Source: Sorex araneus
Taxonomy: Eukaryota; Chordata; Mammalia; Eulipotyphla; Soricidae
Reading direction: 5' to 3'
Assembly: GCF_027595985.1 (NCBI RefSeq)
Contig: NC_073311.1
Location: forward strand, 33,697,557-33,761,556
Length of the DNA: 64,000 bases
In this document: piece after piece, positions 43,700 to 56,507 of the stretch
Position numbering within the stretch: position 1 is the first letter of the stretch
Layout: each line of letters opens with the position of its first letter
The notes under the pieces: model-generated
What the model was told of the DNA's origin: nothing
The model's database searches: none
Seen by the model: the letters and a program-made list of their open reading frames with translations, nothing else
Program-made: the position numbers and the translations under genes

Positions 43700-44180
43700 A
43701 TTAGAAATGATACATACTCACCTATGTTTATTGCCGCACTTTGTAAAATAGCTGAGAAATGGAAACAACCGAAATGCCCAACTACAGAAGCATGAATCAA
43801 TATGTTCTGTTATATATGCACAATAGAATAGTATGCAGCTCTAATAAAGAACAAAATCATATAATTTGCAGCAGCATAGATGGAACTTGGGGATATTATG
43901 CTGGGTGAAGTCAGTCAGAAGGAAAGTGATAGGAAAAAAATGATCTTATTTCTATGTGGCATTCATAGATTAAATATTGTGGTAGAAACAACGATCCAAG
44001 GCAACATAATATAAGAACAGATCCACACAATTGAGTTGTGGGAGGCGTGGTTTGGGAGGGAGAAGTATTGGGGCCGTTGGGAAAGGGAGGGATACACCGG
44101 TGATGGTGGTTGGAATTATGTGCATGAGAAACCATCATTTATAATATTGCAAGCCACAGAACCCCAATAAAAAGCTGAAA
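43700..44180 (+). mobile_element. L1 3' end
   Basis: ATGTTTATTGCCGCACTTTG, GAAATGCCCAACTACAG, AATAGTATGCAGCTCTAAT, TATGCTGGGTGAAGTCAGTC and a GGGAGG-rich 3' UTR, ending AATAAAAAGCTGAAAACAAA. It contains the end of ORF2 only. Confidence 0.85.
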
Positions 44181-44584
44181 ACAAAAGAAATGGAAAAAAT
44201 GCTACTTTCTGATTTCTGTACCCAAACTTTTCCACTTGTAGTCATATACTTAGGCACCTTTGACCTATGGGGCTTGAGGAGAATCTAGTGTTCAGAATAC
44301 CAAAAGCAGGAAGAAAATATATATTTTAGAACAAAATTTTTACCATCATAATGGATTCTTCAGCACATTCTTGAAGTATGTTTCATGTTAAGTAGGTTAA
44401 GCAGATGCCTTTGACATGACTGTTACATATTTGGCATGACCCACGGCTTGGTATCATCAAAAAAGCCAGCCAGAAAGTCCTAATTTATGTCCTACAAAGC
44501 ACCAATGAAGTTGATCTGTTTTTGACATTGTCCCACGCAATTTTTCACACAAGACACTGATATTTCTGTAGACTTATGTTTCGT

Positions 44585-44733
44585 GTTTTTTTGACTTAGG
44601 GCCACACCCAGCTGTGCGCAGGGCTTACTTCTGTCTCTGCACTAGGGTGATCCATATGAGGTTCTAGGAATCAAATCTGGATCACCACATGCAAGGTAAG
44701 TGCGTCTCCAGCTATACTGTCTCTCTGGCCCCA
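44585..44733 (-). mobile_element. F1 SINE, body deletion
   Basis: GGGCCACACCCAGCTGTG, GGGCTTACTTCTGTCTCTGC, a deletion, then TTCTAGGAATCAAATCTGGA and CTGTCTCTCTGGCCCC. Confidence 0.82.
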
Positions 44734-44881
44734 TGTTGAACCTTGATGCACTACAGTAGTGAGCTGGAATGGTATGGCTTTTAGAGGGCACACTCGTGTG
44801 GCTTTTATAGCTAGTTGTTTTTGGGCGCTTACTTCCTGTCAATTTTCTTCAGGCTGCTATGCTATGTGGAGTTATTGTAAA

Positions 44882-44883
<2 letters not shown>

Positions 44884-44914
<31 letters not shown>
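44884..44914 (+). repeat. (GA)n microsatellite
   Basis: About 15 GA units. Confidence 0.95.
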
Positions 44915-44918
<4 letters not shown>

Positions 44919-45027
44919 TTTATATGCCTTTTGTTCTTCATCTGAATCTAAAGTAATTAGAGGCAGAACCGATCCTGGAGAGTGAAGGCCATGTGACTGC
45001 AAACCTACCTTCAAAAACATACATTTG

Positions 45028-45170
45028 GATTTTGAGCCACACTCAGTGGTACCCAGGCCTTACTTTTTAGCTCTGTACTCAAGGACCCAGCAGGCTCTGG
45101 GGAACATGTGATGCTAGAGGATGAAACCCAGGTAGGGCACATGCAAGGCAAGCACCTGACTCGCTGACTT
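45028..45170 (-). mobile_element. F1 SINE, diverged
   Basis: GAGCCACACTCAGTGGTAC, CTCTGTACTCAAGGACC, GGATGAAACCCAGGTAGG and a partial head. Confidence 0.75.
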
Positions 45171-45884
45171 AACAGGTAGAGGGAACCTGACAAGATGTGT
45201 GGGTCAGCCATACCACCAGCCATCTCCCAGTGCCATGGTATATATTATATCTTAGGATCCAGGGAAACAGTGAGGAGAACGGGACTTAGAACAAAATGTA
45301 GTGTGCAAGTTTAATTTTGAATTAATGTGTGTAAGTATTAAGTAAGATGAGCAAGTTTTAACTCTGTTAATCCAGAAGAGACCATATTACTTTTAAGTGT
45401 CAAGAACTGATTTTTAATATCATAGAAATGGGCATGCCCAAGCTAAGTCCAGTTCAGTAACAAAATTTGTAACAGGTGAATTTGTATTTCTGTAACATTA
45501 AACCAGACCTAATTCAAAACACTATGCATATAATTTTGTATGCAGATACTGTGATAGTATAAGAGTCAAATGAGCTATTATAATGTCTCATTCTCGTGCT
45601 AAGGGAACATGACAAAAGGAAGAAAAGGTACATTTGCCTCATTTTAAAAGTAACAGTCTTTTTTATTTTTTTGCTACAGTTCAAATGTCCTTAAATGATT
45701 TAATCATAAAAGTAAACATCATTATAATAGCACTTAAAATTCTCAAAAACTCACCTCCATACATTCTAACAGAATGGTAAAACTTTTTGGCTTTTGTGGG
45801 AAGTACTTTGGTAGTTCTTCAACCACCTAAGCATGGTTAGAAGAACTTTACATTCAACTTACAGGCATGTAAAGAACTGAGAAA
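45171..45884. other. Unassigned spacer
   Basis: AT-rich, nothing recognised. Confidence 0.5.
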
Positions 45885-46085
45885 TTGAGAACATAAATTC
45901 CCACAAAAACTTGTACACGAATGTCACAGCAGTACTATTCACAACTAAGCTAGAAGCACAAATATCCATTAACAAAAGAATGGCTAGATAAAATGTGGAA
46001 TATCCATCCAAAATAATATTATACAATTATAAAAACAAAGTATACAAACTTCTAGCACAACTAAGGGAAGAAGTTAGACAAAATA
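45885..46085 (+). mobile_element. L1 3' region, old
   Basis: AAAACTTGTACACGAATGTC, AGCAGTACTATTCACAAC and GGCTAGATAAAATGTGGAAT match an older L1 ORF2/3' UTR junction. Confidence 0.7.
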
Positions 46086-46110
46086 TCTATCTTGGTTTAC
46101 TTGAAATAAT

Positions 46111-46362
46111 CACTGTATCACTGTCATCCTGTTCATCGATTTGCTCGAGTGGGCACCAGTAACGTCTCCATTTTTGAGATTTGAGATTTGTTGTTACTGT
46201 TTTGGGGCATGTTGAATGCGCCATGATAGCTTGCCAGGCTCTGCTGTGCAGGCAAGATACTCTCCGTAGCTTGTGGGGCTCTCCGAGAGGGACAGAAGAA
46301 TCGAAACCGGGTCAGCCACGTGCAAGGCAAACGCCTTACCCACTATGCTATCGCTCCAGCCA
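46111..46362 (-). mobile_element. F2 SINE, full length
   Basis: The TSD TACTTGAAATAAT (46098-46110) against TACCTGAAATAAT (46363-46375). It contains a small internal duplication (GAGATTTGAGATTTG). Confidence 0.93.
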
Positions 46363-46375
46363 TACCTGAAATAAT

Positions 46376-49300
46376 ATAAATAATGAATTAAATCATAATT
46401 TTTTTATTTAAAGTTTTGTAAAATATTGTAAAAAAGAAGCACAGACAAATTCATAGGAAAAAAAGGAAAATCCATCATTTTCAGGTACTACTGGGAGAAT
46501 GAAAATGGTAACTGACGTCTAATAGGTTTAAATTCTTTTTGGCAGAAAAAAGTGTTCTGAGATTAGTTAAAAGTGATAATCACCTAATGCCATTGAATTC
46601 TATTCTTTAAATGACTGAAATTAAACAATAAATAAATAAAAGCAACTATCTAAAGCTTAGTTAATAGGTACTTCTCCTCTTTCCAAACCCTTTTAAGTCT
46701 CAAGGAAAGTTTCCTACATTTGTAACAGAAGTGGGTCACCAGTTTTCCCTTGTGGGAGGCATAAAAGACTGATTGCAGTGAGTAAAGTTGGTCAGCTGTT
46801 TTACAAGGAAAACACCTGGCACAGAATCCGGGGCTCTTTAAAGAACTGCTAACTAAGCCTCTTCCCCAGGGTAAATTCAGGGAGAAGCGTTATGAGTCTG
46901 AGCTTGCCAGGTTCATAGGGACCACACCCAGCCGTTAATAAGTTGTTCCTAACTCCACAAGCCCATCTTAATAACAGGCTTCCCTCCCCGTTTGTAGGTT
47001 CCCATAATCATGTGGTCACTCAAATGAGAACAGTGAAAACCGCTAACAATTTGGAGATGAGACAGAGTCCAGAAAAGGAAGAAAAGTCATGAAAATATAA
47101 ATTTAGTTCGAGGTATTCCATGAACACAAGGCAGAGACCTAGAATTAGGGCTTGTTCTAAATTTCAAAATTGACAAAATAGTGGCTTCTCTGAAAGTAGA
47201 GTCATTTGCGTAAGGAAATTGCCCCAGTTGGCATCTGCGTGGGTGCAAGAGATTTGATCAAAAAATGCAAAACTTTTGGAAATCAAAACAAAATACTGAT
47301 CTATCTGGTGACAACTGACTAGGTCAGTTTACCATTATATAAACACATGAAAATTGACCTGCAAGTAGGGAAGGAAACTATAGACTCCTCTACCCTCAAA
47401 TGATAGAGTACCAACTTTTAAGTTAGAACCAAGTCAGCAGTCAGCAGAGAAAAAAATATATGTAAGTATGAAGGAGTCAACAGGAGTCAGACAATGTAAA
47501 ACCTTGAAGTCTAGGATTTCATCTAAGTCCAATTAAAAGATACTACAGTGTTTTAAAAAAGAAAAGTCATGTCTTATAATTCACATTATTTGATAAAATA
47601 CTTCCTGGTTGTGAGATGGAGAGTGAGTGAATTACAGAAATATAACAGCAGAAGCAACATCAGTTGTGTCCGTTGTCAGGACAAAAACTAGATGATGGCA
47701 TAACCATGAAGACAGAGAAGTGGATGTCTTTAAAACATACTTCGTAGAACCATAAAGAACATGATGAATAGTGGGGAAAGAATCCAAAGTGAGGATTCGG
47801 GATTGTAGGAGCCAAGAATATATTATTGGGTCTAGAAATCATGTAGGGCAGCCAATACCAATTCTATCCCCAGCATAGCATGGTCCTCCATCACCACGGG
47901 GGTGATCCTGGACCTTCTGAATCAAGACTAGAGTCATCAGTAGTGGCAAGTGGGTCCCTGGCCACCACTGGGGAGCCTGGCCCCATAATAAAGAATTATT
48001 TGTAGACAAAGAGGAAGAGTATAGGGCTTGAATTTTTGTTGCAATAAGCGCCCAGCCCATAGAAAACCTAATATGTTTGTCTATTTATTCTTGCAAAATG
48101 GTGCTACCCAACCCAACTGGATCCATGACATAACTATTTTTCTAAGGCTTTGCCAAAAGATAAATAAAATCGTAGTTGATTATACTCTACAGTATAGGAG
48201 TACAAGAGAGACAGTAGGACAGAGGTATAAATAGATCAAATGCAAATGAATTTGAAATATGTATCAATATATTTATATAACGGTTAATAGGCTATAAAAT
48301 ATCCTGTCTACAATGAGCATCTGCAAAGACTTTATCAAATAATATGCAAAGGTGAGATAAAAAATGAAATGGAATTAAAAATATGCTTTATTTCAAAATA
48401 AAAACATTTATAGTTCTCTAGATAAATAAGGTACTAGTAAATGATTTCCTAAATTCTTCTTATTACAAACATCATGGGATCAATGTTGTGAATTATTTCA
48501 TTATAATTGTTATTGTTGGATTTATATACATAATATATATTTTGTGTGTATATGTGGATATCTCTACATGTAGAATCATGTGTATATAGATATATAGGTA
48601 ACACTAAGATCAATCTAAAATATGTGTGTTGCTTTTGTTTCTTCTCCCAGGCTTGTCTCAAACAAAATTTTCTAGAGAATATATTTGTCTTCTTATATCA
48701 CCCCAATACAAAAGATTGTATGGTATGACAAAAGAACAACTTTAACAAACAATAAGAAACAAGAAGGGAATTACAAGAGGTTTAAATAACTGCTAAGACT
48801 TTTAATTTTAATTGAACAATATAATGAAATCCATTAAGATCTCAACTTATTTGTGAAACAATTTATATCTGCCTCAATGGGGTCCTATTTATTCACCAGA
48901 ATTATACCTCTATTTAACAGACTATGATTTATTCTAGTTATGTCTTAGAATTGTATTTCTTTTCACATAAAAATACATTTGTGTTTGTATGTAAGACATT
49001 TTTAAAAGTATAAGTCAAATTGATCTAAGATGGCAGCTACATTATTACCATAGTACATTTATTTTTAAGTACCTGGAAGTACCTAAAAGAGTAAAGCTAT
49101 TATTTCCCTGTTGTTACCATCGCTGCTATTCACAACACTGAGGAGCAAATTCAGGATAAAGGGCAAGGCTATCATTAGTACTCAATATGATTCCAAGTTC
49201 TCGGCCATCTTCCTGATAACTGACCTCCTCCACCTTCATTTTGGTTTCTCTTTACTGTGCAACACATCCCAAAGTTGGCAGGAAAGGTTGGGCTAAGTAG

Positions 49301-50229
49301 CTGCAGTATTGAGGAGGCAGTCTGTTTCTCACAAATCAGCCCTATTTCTCCTTTTTCAGGGAAGAGTTTAAATGTTCTGAATTTCTATACTTTCGTCATT
49401 CATTAGTCCTCTTTTTCTCAGAATACAATTTTTAGTTCCTTTAACTATTTTTCACCTGATATGAATTCTAGAAATAACAGTACATAGATTCTCATTTGTA
49501 CAAAATTTAACATAATTTAAAGTAAAATTCATCTTCCTTTCCCTCTATCTACATTCTATTTAATGCATTAATTTATACTTTTGTAAAAATCTGTTGAATT
49601 TGAGGACCTATTATCTCAATCAGGAGCAAGAAATCACTCAGCATCACACATTTCAAATTCTTCATGTTGTCTTGATATTTCTGGTAAGTTTCTGAGTTTT
49701 GTTATATACCCATCAAATAATAAAGAAAAGTTTATTTCATTTACACTAATAAAGAAAAATTAATTTGTATATGAAAGAGTTTCAAATATATAATTTTATA
49801 AAAGAACATTCATATAATAGATTATAAGGTATTAACTAATTTTCATATGAATATACCCTGTTTGTGTTATCTGAGCTATATTCACAATTTATACGTACAT
49901 TATAAAATGTAAACCCTACTGTTTGCTACTGTTAATGAATAAAATCATGATTTTTTTTCTAAAACCAAAGCAATTTTGACTTTTGAACACAATATCTTTG
50001 TAGATACTTTTCTTGCCTTTAGGTATTTACTTGTTCACGGTGCTTTAGAGTAATTGAAAATTTGTACTCTGAATATTTATGAATATTCATAAATATTCAT
50101 AAATAAATATTCATAATATGCATTCTTTCCATGGAAATAAATATATCCTCCACACTGGTTAATATATGTTCTGTTGACCTTTGGGGACCAAGTGAGGAAG
50201 GAGAGATGAAGGAGTACATGGAATTTATG
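46376..50229. other. Largest repeat-poor stretch
   Basis: In 3.85 kb I recognise almost nothing repetitive. A possible SINE scrap lies near 47850-47900 (TCTATCCCCAGCATAGC). Base composition is AT-rich and frames are short (under 75 codons). If the window holds single-copy regulatory sequence, this is the most likely place. Confidence 0.45.
50070..50099. repeat. 30-bp perfect palindrome
   Basis: Each 15-base half is the exact reverse complement of the other, with the centre between 50084 and 50085. All bases but two G and two C are A/T. ATTCATAAAT-type units repeat just downstream to about 50115. Confidence 0.9.
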
Positions 50230-50400
50230 CAATTGCACTGGAGAGATAGTTCACTGGGCTGGACTGCATGCTTTGAATGCAGGCGACCCAGGTTCGATCC
50301 CCAGCACTGTATGGTCCATCAGACACACTGAGAAGCAACTTCTGAGCCAGAAGTAGCCCATGAGCACTGCTAGGTAGCCACCCCCCAAACAAAGACTAAT
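50230..50400 (+). mobile_element. F1 SINE, diverged
   Basis: CACTGGAGAGATAGTTCACT, GGTTCGATCCCCAGCACTG, then AGCACTGCTAGGTAGCCACC and CCCCAAAC. Confidence 0.75.
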
Positions 50401-50426
50401 AATGTGGTTATGGTAAAAAAAAAAAG

Positions 50427-51769
50427 GCTTAGAGTTGTCATGTATCAAAATTTATATTTTGAAGCACAAATTTAGCTGTGCTAGCAATTGAAGCTATCTT
50501 AATTTTGATATTTATATTTTACATCACAAGTCACAATGATGTATGTTTTGTCATTCATAGTTTAAAACATATTACTGAAATAGTGATGTCATTTAGCCGC
50601 ATTATCCACATATGGAATATGTGGATATGTCATTAATATTTACTCTTATTAATAAAGAGGGAAATCTCTTAGGAGCTGAATAAATAATGTCAAAACTGGA
50701 AAGTGCTAGTCATCTATTCCCTAATTCTTTAATTCAGTTCATTATTTCAATTAAGCTACAATACAACAAGAATCTTTGTCTAAGCTTAGTACTTCATAAC
50801 ACCACAAACAAGATAATAGAACATTTTAGTTTATTTCATAAATCTCCAATTTAGTGTCACAGTTCTCAAAACATCAATGTATCCTGTTTCTGAGTGCTAA
50901 AAATATATCTAGCTCAGTCTTTTTTTTAACCTGAGTCAGATAGTTTTTTCTTGTTTAAAAAGTTTTCTCATTGTAAAGGAAAGCATATTTTAAATGGGTG
51001 CAACAAAAATAAAATATGCCACATATCTTCAAGTACATCACAGCTATGAATTTCCCCAGTGATGTACTATCTTCCTGCTTGGACATGCAATGATCTGTAT
51101 TTGTAACTCATCAGATGATTAGCCACTTTCCGTGACATTCAGAACTAACCCAAACAATATTTCATGACTAGAATAGTTTAAAATTTATTGAAGTTTTCTT
51201 CCTGAGAACTGTGTTCTTTATGTGTAAAAGAGATTAAAGTTGTATTATAATAATGTAAAAAGAGCAAAAAATACAAAGGAAACTTTGTTAAACCCTGAGG
51301 GAACTATTTGCTAGGCACAGAGTTAGAAAAACAATCTTTTCCCCAAAAAGTATAATCTGAGGGAGAAATAGAAATGGCTATAAGTTATGATCAGACTAAG
51401 CATAGTCTATGAAGCAGGAGCCATGCCTAAAGAGTGATCAATTTTCACAGGGAAAAGATTGAGAAGAGCCTCCCAGAATAGCAACATCAGATTTGACTTT
51501 GGAGGTCCAATTTAACACAGAGAGAGGAAAAGTCCAAAATCTTTTGATTTGTAAACTCAACCAAGTATAGAGTCATGGGAAAAACAAAAAGTGAGTCATA
51601 TTTAGGGAACAAAATTGATTATTTGGGGTAAATATGTGATGATTAAGAGAGTGCAGGCCAGAAATGAGAGTAGAAAAGTGATTGTGAAGAGACGGTGAGG
51701 GGCTTTGAAGACCAGACTGAAGAATATAAGTTTTTTCTAGAACTGATGCTTTAAGCAGAGAAATAGAAT
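50427..51769. other. Unassigned spacer
   Basis: AT-rich sequence without a gene. It holds a small inverted repeat at 50603-50627, listed next. Confidence 0.5.
50603..50627. repeat. Short inverted repeat (11-bp arms, 3-base loop)
   Basis: TATCCACATAT, then GGA, then ATATGTGGATA. No T-run follows that would suggest an RNA gene or terminator. Probably chance or a small fold-back. Confidence 0.8.
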
Positions 51770-51785
51770 AAATTTATGCTGGACA

Positions 51786-52080
51786 CTTTTAACAACATGT
51801 TAGTGATATCCTAAAGAAGGTCTTAATGGCCCCTGCCAAAGTAGAACAATCTTCACACTGTTTCCCCTATGGATAATTTTATGTAGCATTTTCAGCGGTT
51901 TTCCATAACAGACATTACAAAATAAATTATTTCGGTTGTGCTTTGGGACAGGGATTGGGGCTTGGGTTGGAAGCATCCCAAATATGGTGGTGGGAAGGTG
52001 TAATGGTGGTGGGATTGGTGTTTGAATATTAAATGTAATCAAATATTGTGAACTACCTTATAAAATAAAAAAATAATTAT
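51786..52080 (+). mobile_element. D-family retroposon, 5'-truncated, perfect TSD
   Basis: A 16-bp TSD, AAATTTATGCTGGACA, flanks it (51770-51785 and 52081-52096). It starts CTTTTAACAACATGTTAGTG, corresponding to D at about 17970, and ends in the same TTGAATATTAAATGTAATCA plus A-rich tail. This proves that the D tail is a real retroposition end. Confidence 0.92.
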
Positions 52081-52096
52081 AAAATTTATGCTGGAC

Positions 52097-52840
52097 AAAG
52101 ATAGTTCTGATAGCAGTATCTGTGGACAGTAACAGGAATTAGAAGCATGTCAATCTGTGAGAAGTCAGTAACAATTGTGTATAAAAAAGATTAGGCAACG
52201 TAGGTTTGAACTGAGGAGGTGTCAAAGGGAATAGAAGAGTGGGGATGACTTCAGAGAACTCGTGAAATGATTAGCAATAGGATTTGATGACAAATGTCAT
52301 TAAGTAAACAAAAATCAAACATATTTCCTGCTTTGTGATGATGTAAATCCCTTCTTTCCACTGACTAAGCCATTTGAATTCTAATAAATACTCCAGCCTT
52401 TCCTTAAGGTCTTAAAGCTTGAATCATGTTCCACTTCCCACATAAGCAGCCTCCCTAGTCCCTGCCCTTTATTTCATACACCCCCACTATTTACCACATT
52501 TTTGACTTGCACAAAATATTCTCTTTTACTTCTGCTTTCTACTCTAACTGATAACATATGTGTTTTCCCATGAATATGAAAGTGACTTGAAAAGTCATGT
52601 TTCAGTCACACTCTTCATAATAGCCTGTATGGTTATGTTCAGCTAATAACCCCCACAACTATTTCTATTTGTGATACTTATAGCTCTTGAACAATGGTTT
52701 TCAAGGTATCATACAATGTGTTTCTGGGGAGATATGGAAAATAATTTATACAGATAAATACTATTAATAAGTTGCATTTGATATTCATAAAAAAGGAACA
52801 ACACTCAGAAATTTTTAAAAGAATGAACTACTGAGATTAT
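52097..52840. other. Unassigned spacer
   Basis: Nothing recognised. Confidence 0.5.
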
Positions 52841-52844
52841 ACCC

Positions 52845-53010
52845 AAGTGAATGGAAGGGATCTCTCTACATTGGTGGCGCGAAGGGGATACTATGATGGT
52901 GGATGTGGTATTGGTGTTGGAACAACATATACATGAACACTATATGCGTGCAATTATCACTCACAGCAATGTAAATCATGGTACCTCAATCAAAATGAGA
53001 AGAAAAAATG
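52845..53010 (+). mobile_element. L1-type 3' end fragment
   Basis: GGGGATACTATGATGGTG, GTATTGGTGTTGGAACAACA and ATTATCACTCACAGCAATGT resemble the G-rich L1 3' UTR end of this genome. There is no clear A-tail. Confidence 0.5.
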
Positions 53011-53930
53011 AACTAATGATGCCTTTTAACTCTGTAGGTGAATCTCAAAAATGTCTAGTTGTTTCACTTCCCACCACCACCGTCATGTAATATATATATA
53101 TGCATATATATATATACATATAATCTGACATGTATGTCCTACTGACCTTGTTCGAGAGGCTCATAAATCAATCTCAAAAGAGATGAACTAGCTGCAAAAA
53201 TTTCTCAGACATCTGTTCCCAGCTGATTGCTCCGGGTCAATCTCAAGAGGGATTGGATCAGCTCCCTGAGTACCATAACCCAGGCAGCCACAGTCAATCA
53301 TGCTCCAAAGTTACCGCCGCGTCTCCAGACAGACTCCACCAGCTCAGGACTGAGCTTCCCAGGGTCAGGGTGGGGGAGCGATGGATAATGAATTCACCTA
53401 TTGCAGGTCAATGAGATTAAAATAAAGAAAAGACAAGATCTCAAACCAGAGAACTCGGGACTCTCCATTGGAGCCAGTCATCTCCCAAGTATTAATTCAC
53501 ACCTCTTTCCCAGGCAAGAAGAATTAAAACTGGGGGTGGATGGTAATGGAAGAAAACAGCCACGTTATTTTCTAAATGTACATGGAGAACAAGCTCCTAT
53601 TATGGGCCAAGAGAGAACTACTGGGAAAGTGATATAATATTTCCTGCCACAATGAAGATAATGATGATGACTATAATAAAGAAGATAATGATGAACTCTT
53701 TTCTATCCCCAATTCCCTCTAAGATTATCAGAAATGGATACAGAAAGATTATATAAAGACACTTTTTAAAATTTTTTTGCTTTTCTACTTACCAGAATTT
53801 CTATCACTTGTACTCTGAGCTCAAAAATCTCTGCCCACCCAATCACAGATATTCACACTAAGAGAACTGTGTTGAAGGAGATTAACCATTGAAGAAAGGG
53901 CACAGCTATGAATTAGTTAAGGCAATGATG
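53011..53930. other. Unassigned, with AT run and GC-richer segment
   Basis: (AT)n-like sequence at 53090-53122. A GC-richer segment at 53140-53400 (CTCCGGGTCAATCTC, CGCCGCGTCTCCAGAC) could be an element leader, but I cannot match it within the window. A 78-codon frame follows, with no domain. Confidence 0.4.
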
Positions 53931-53940
53931 TACAATATTT

Positions 53941-53991
53941 AGTGCTCACTCGAGCAAATCGATGAGCAATGGGATGATAGTGACAGTGACC
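53941..53991 (+). mobile_element. F2/RTE 3' tip, about 50 bp
   Basis: TGCTCACTCGAGCAAATCGA, TGAGCAATGGGATGATAG, TGACAGTGAC. It is the last 50 bases only, so it could come from either the SINE or the RTE itself; a strongly truncated insertion. Confidence 0.85.
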
Positions 53992-54034
53992 AATTGTGTA
54001 TATGTGAGAACCAAGATAGGTAAACTTTACAATT

Positions 54035-54240
54035 TATTAAATGCATAACTTTAGATGAACTACTTAACCTCACTGATTCAGTGTCTTTTGTATAATACCG
54101 GTAAGTAATAATGCCTTCTTAATAAAATTGTTCTGAAGAATATATATGCATATATACATATAGACATATAATCTGACATATGTATGTCCTATAAAACTGC
54201 CTGGAACATAAAATTTTAATTGCTATCAATTATTAATACA
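54035..54240 (+). mobile_element. MIR SINE
   Basis: GAACTACTTAACCTCACTG, then TCAGTGTCTTTTGTATAATA, TAATAATGCC and AAACTGCCTGGAACATAAA follow the MIR 3' half. An AT-rich insertion (about 54140-54175) separates the last block. Confidence 0.65.
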
Positions 54241-54434
54241 GCAAAGTTAAAACCACATAGGATTTAAAACCACTATGAAATTCCAAAGGATATAATTATA
54301 TATTTATTTAATAAGAGTAATAAATATTTTCCTTAATCAATAAAAGATAGAAATTATGCTTTGAAATTATTAATACCAGGGCTATTGTGTAACAAATAGA
54401 AAATCACAACATTCTTTTATTTCTTATTAGCAAA

Positions 54435-54440
54435 ATAAGA

Positions 54441-54477
<37 letters not shown>

Positions 54478-54637
54478 TTTGGGTCACACCCAGCGATGCT
54501 CAGGGTTTAATCCTGAATTTGCACTCAGGAATTACTCCTGGCCATGCTTGGGGGACCATATGAAATACTAGGGTTCGAACCCAGGTCAGCCACATGGAAG
54601 GCAAATGCCCTACCCGCTGTACTATCACTCCAGCCCC
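54435..54637 (-). mobile_element. F1 SINE with (GATT)n tail
   Basis: The reversed tail is a run of about nine GATT units (54441-54477), followed by TTTTTGGGTCACACCCAGCG, GGGTTCGAACCCAGGTC and CTATCACTCCAGCCCC. The A-tail has turned into a tetranucleotide microsatellite. Confidence 0.92.
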
Positions 54638-55757
54638 AGAAAAATAATATCTATTTAACACATTTTATACTAATTTTTCTAACTTATTTAATATGATAGT
54701 TTAGGTGTTATGAACTAATTACTTAAGTCACACAAAGTAATTAATTATAGCTTAGGTTATAGTAGTGATACATTTGTTATTTTCATATAGGTGGTTTCAT
54801 CTCACCAACATCAAAGTGCCCAGAAACCTCCTTACTGGAGGTTTGTGTCTTTATGTTATAGTTCACTTTTCATTCCCCTAATTATTCCTTTCCTTTGCTT
54901 GGTTTTTAAATTTTATAGTCTAGAGCCAAAGAGATATAATTTAACACTGACTATTCCCTCCTTTTATACCACAGATGAGTGAGATTATCCAGTTTTTGTC
55001 CTTTTCCTCCTTAGTTACTTCATCTACCTTGCTACCTTACATTTCCATTCAAGTTTTAACAAAGTTTTCTAATTTTTATAACATTGTATTGTTCTATTAT
55101 GTATATCTACCACAACTTCTTTATCCATTTCCTGTCACGGGGCATTTAGGTTGTTTCCAGATACTGACTCATGTACTTAGTTCCATCATAAACAACAGCA
55201 AGCACACATATATTTTCACATTAATTGTTTTCTGCTTTTGCATAGAAGTTACTTTTTTAATCACATCTATTCCCAAACTGGGTTTTCAGTCCTTCGTATA
55301 TACGCCAACCATTCTTACTGATTTGAGATAGCTCATTGTCATTTTTAATTCTGTTTTACTAAAAATGAGTCACAACAAGTATTTTTTCATACACATATTG
55401 GCCATCTATATGTCCTCATTAGGAAAGTGTTTCTCCATCTATTTCTCACCATTTTTTGGTGGGACTGTGGATTTTGTTTTGTTGCTTCTGAAAGTACTCT
55501 TTACATATTGGGTATTACGTTCTCTTAGATAAATTGTCTGTAAATATTTTCTCCCATTTAGTAGTATTTGTATTCTAGTCCTAGTTTCTTTTTTCACGAA
55601 AAAAATTTTAATTTGATATAGTTCTGTTTAGTATTGTTTTTCAAAACATTAAAGATACCTCTGCACTCTTTATCCTGGATATTTTTGCAGTTTACTTCAC
55701 TGAATTTTATTAATTCTTCTATAAATGTAGTAAAATCCACTTTAAATTAGTTTTGTG

Positions 55758-55925
55758 GGGGCTGGAGCAATAGCACAGAGGGTAGGGTGTTTGCCTTGCA
55801 TGTGGCCACCCAGGTTCGATTCCTCGCATCCTAAATGGTCCCCTGAGCACCGCCAGGGGTGATTCCTGAGTGCAGAGCTAGGAGTAACCCCTGGGCACCG
55901 CTGGGTGTGACCCAAAAAGGAAAAA
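55758..55925 (+). mobile_element. F1 SINE inside the L1
   Basis: The TSD AAATTAGTTTTGTG (55744-55757) against AAATTAATTTTGTG (55926-55939). A standard F1 with B-box GGTTCGATTCC. Confidence 0.94.
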
Positions 55926-56507
55926 AAATTAATTTTGTGTATGGTATAAGATAAAGATCCAGGTTCATTTTTTTGCATGCAGTTATCCAAGTTTGCCCAC
56001 ACCATTTGTTGAAGGGGCTTTCCTTGCTTCATTTCATGCATCAGCTCCTTTATCAATGAGTTCATAATCTGAGATTTTATTTAATGAGTTTTTCAATTGT
56101 GTTATATTGCTCTAGAGTATACAGTTATTCCAACAGTTTTTACTAATATAGCTCTATCGTATAATTTAAAGTGTATATATTATAATTTGAAGAAAAGGAA
56201 ATAACGCATATCTTTCTTTTCTTAGAACTGTGCTGGCTCTTTGTGATGTTTAATGATTCCATAAAATTTTCTGTAGAATTTGCTCTAATACTTTAAGAGC
56301 GTCACCAGAATATTTATGGGAATTGAATCTTTATAATGATTTGGATAGGATAGACAGTTTAATAATGGTAATTTTTTCAACATGGGATATTTTCCCATAC
56401 ATGATGCCTTCTATTTGTTTCAGTAATGACATGGATTTTTATTTATAATCTTTTCAACTATTTTGTTCAATTGATTTCTAAGTATTTAAAGTTTGAGTGC
56501 ACTAATT

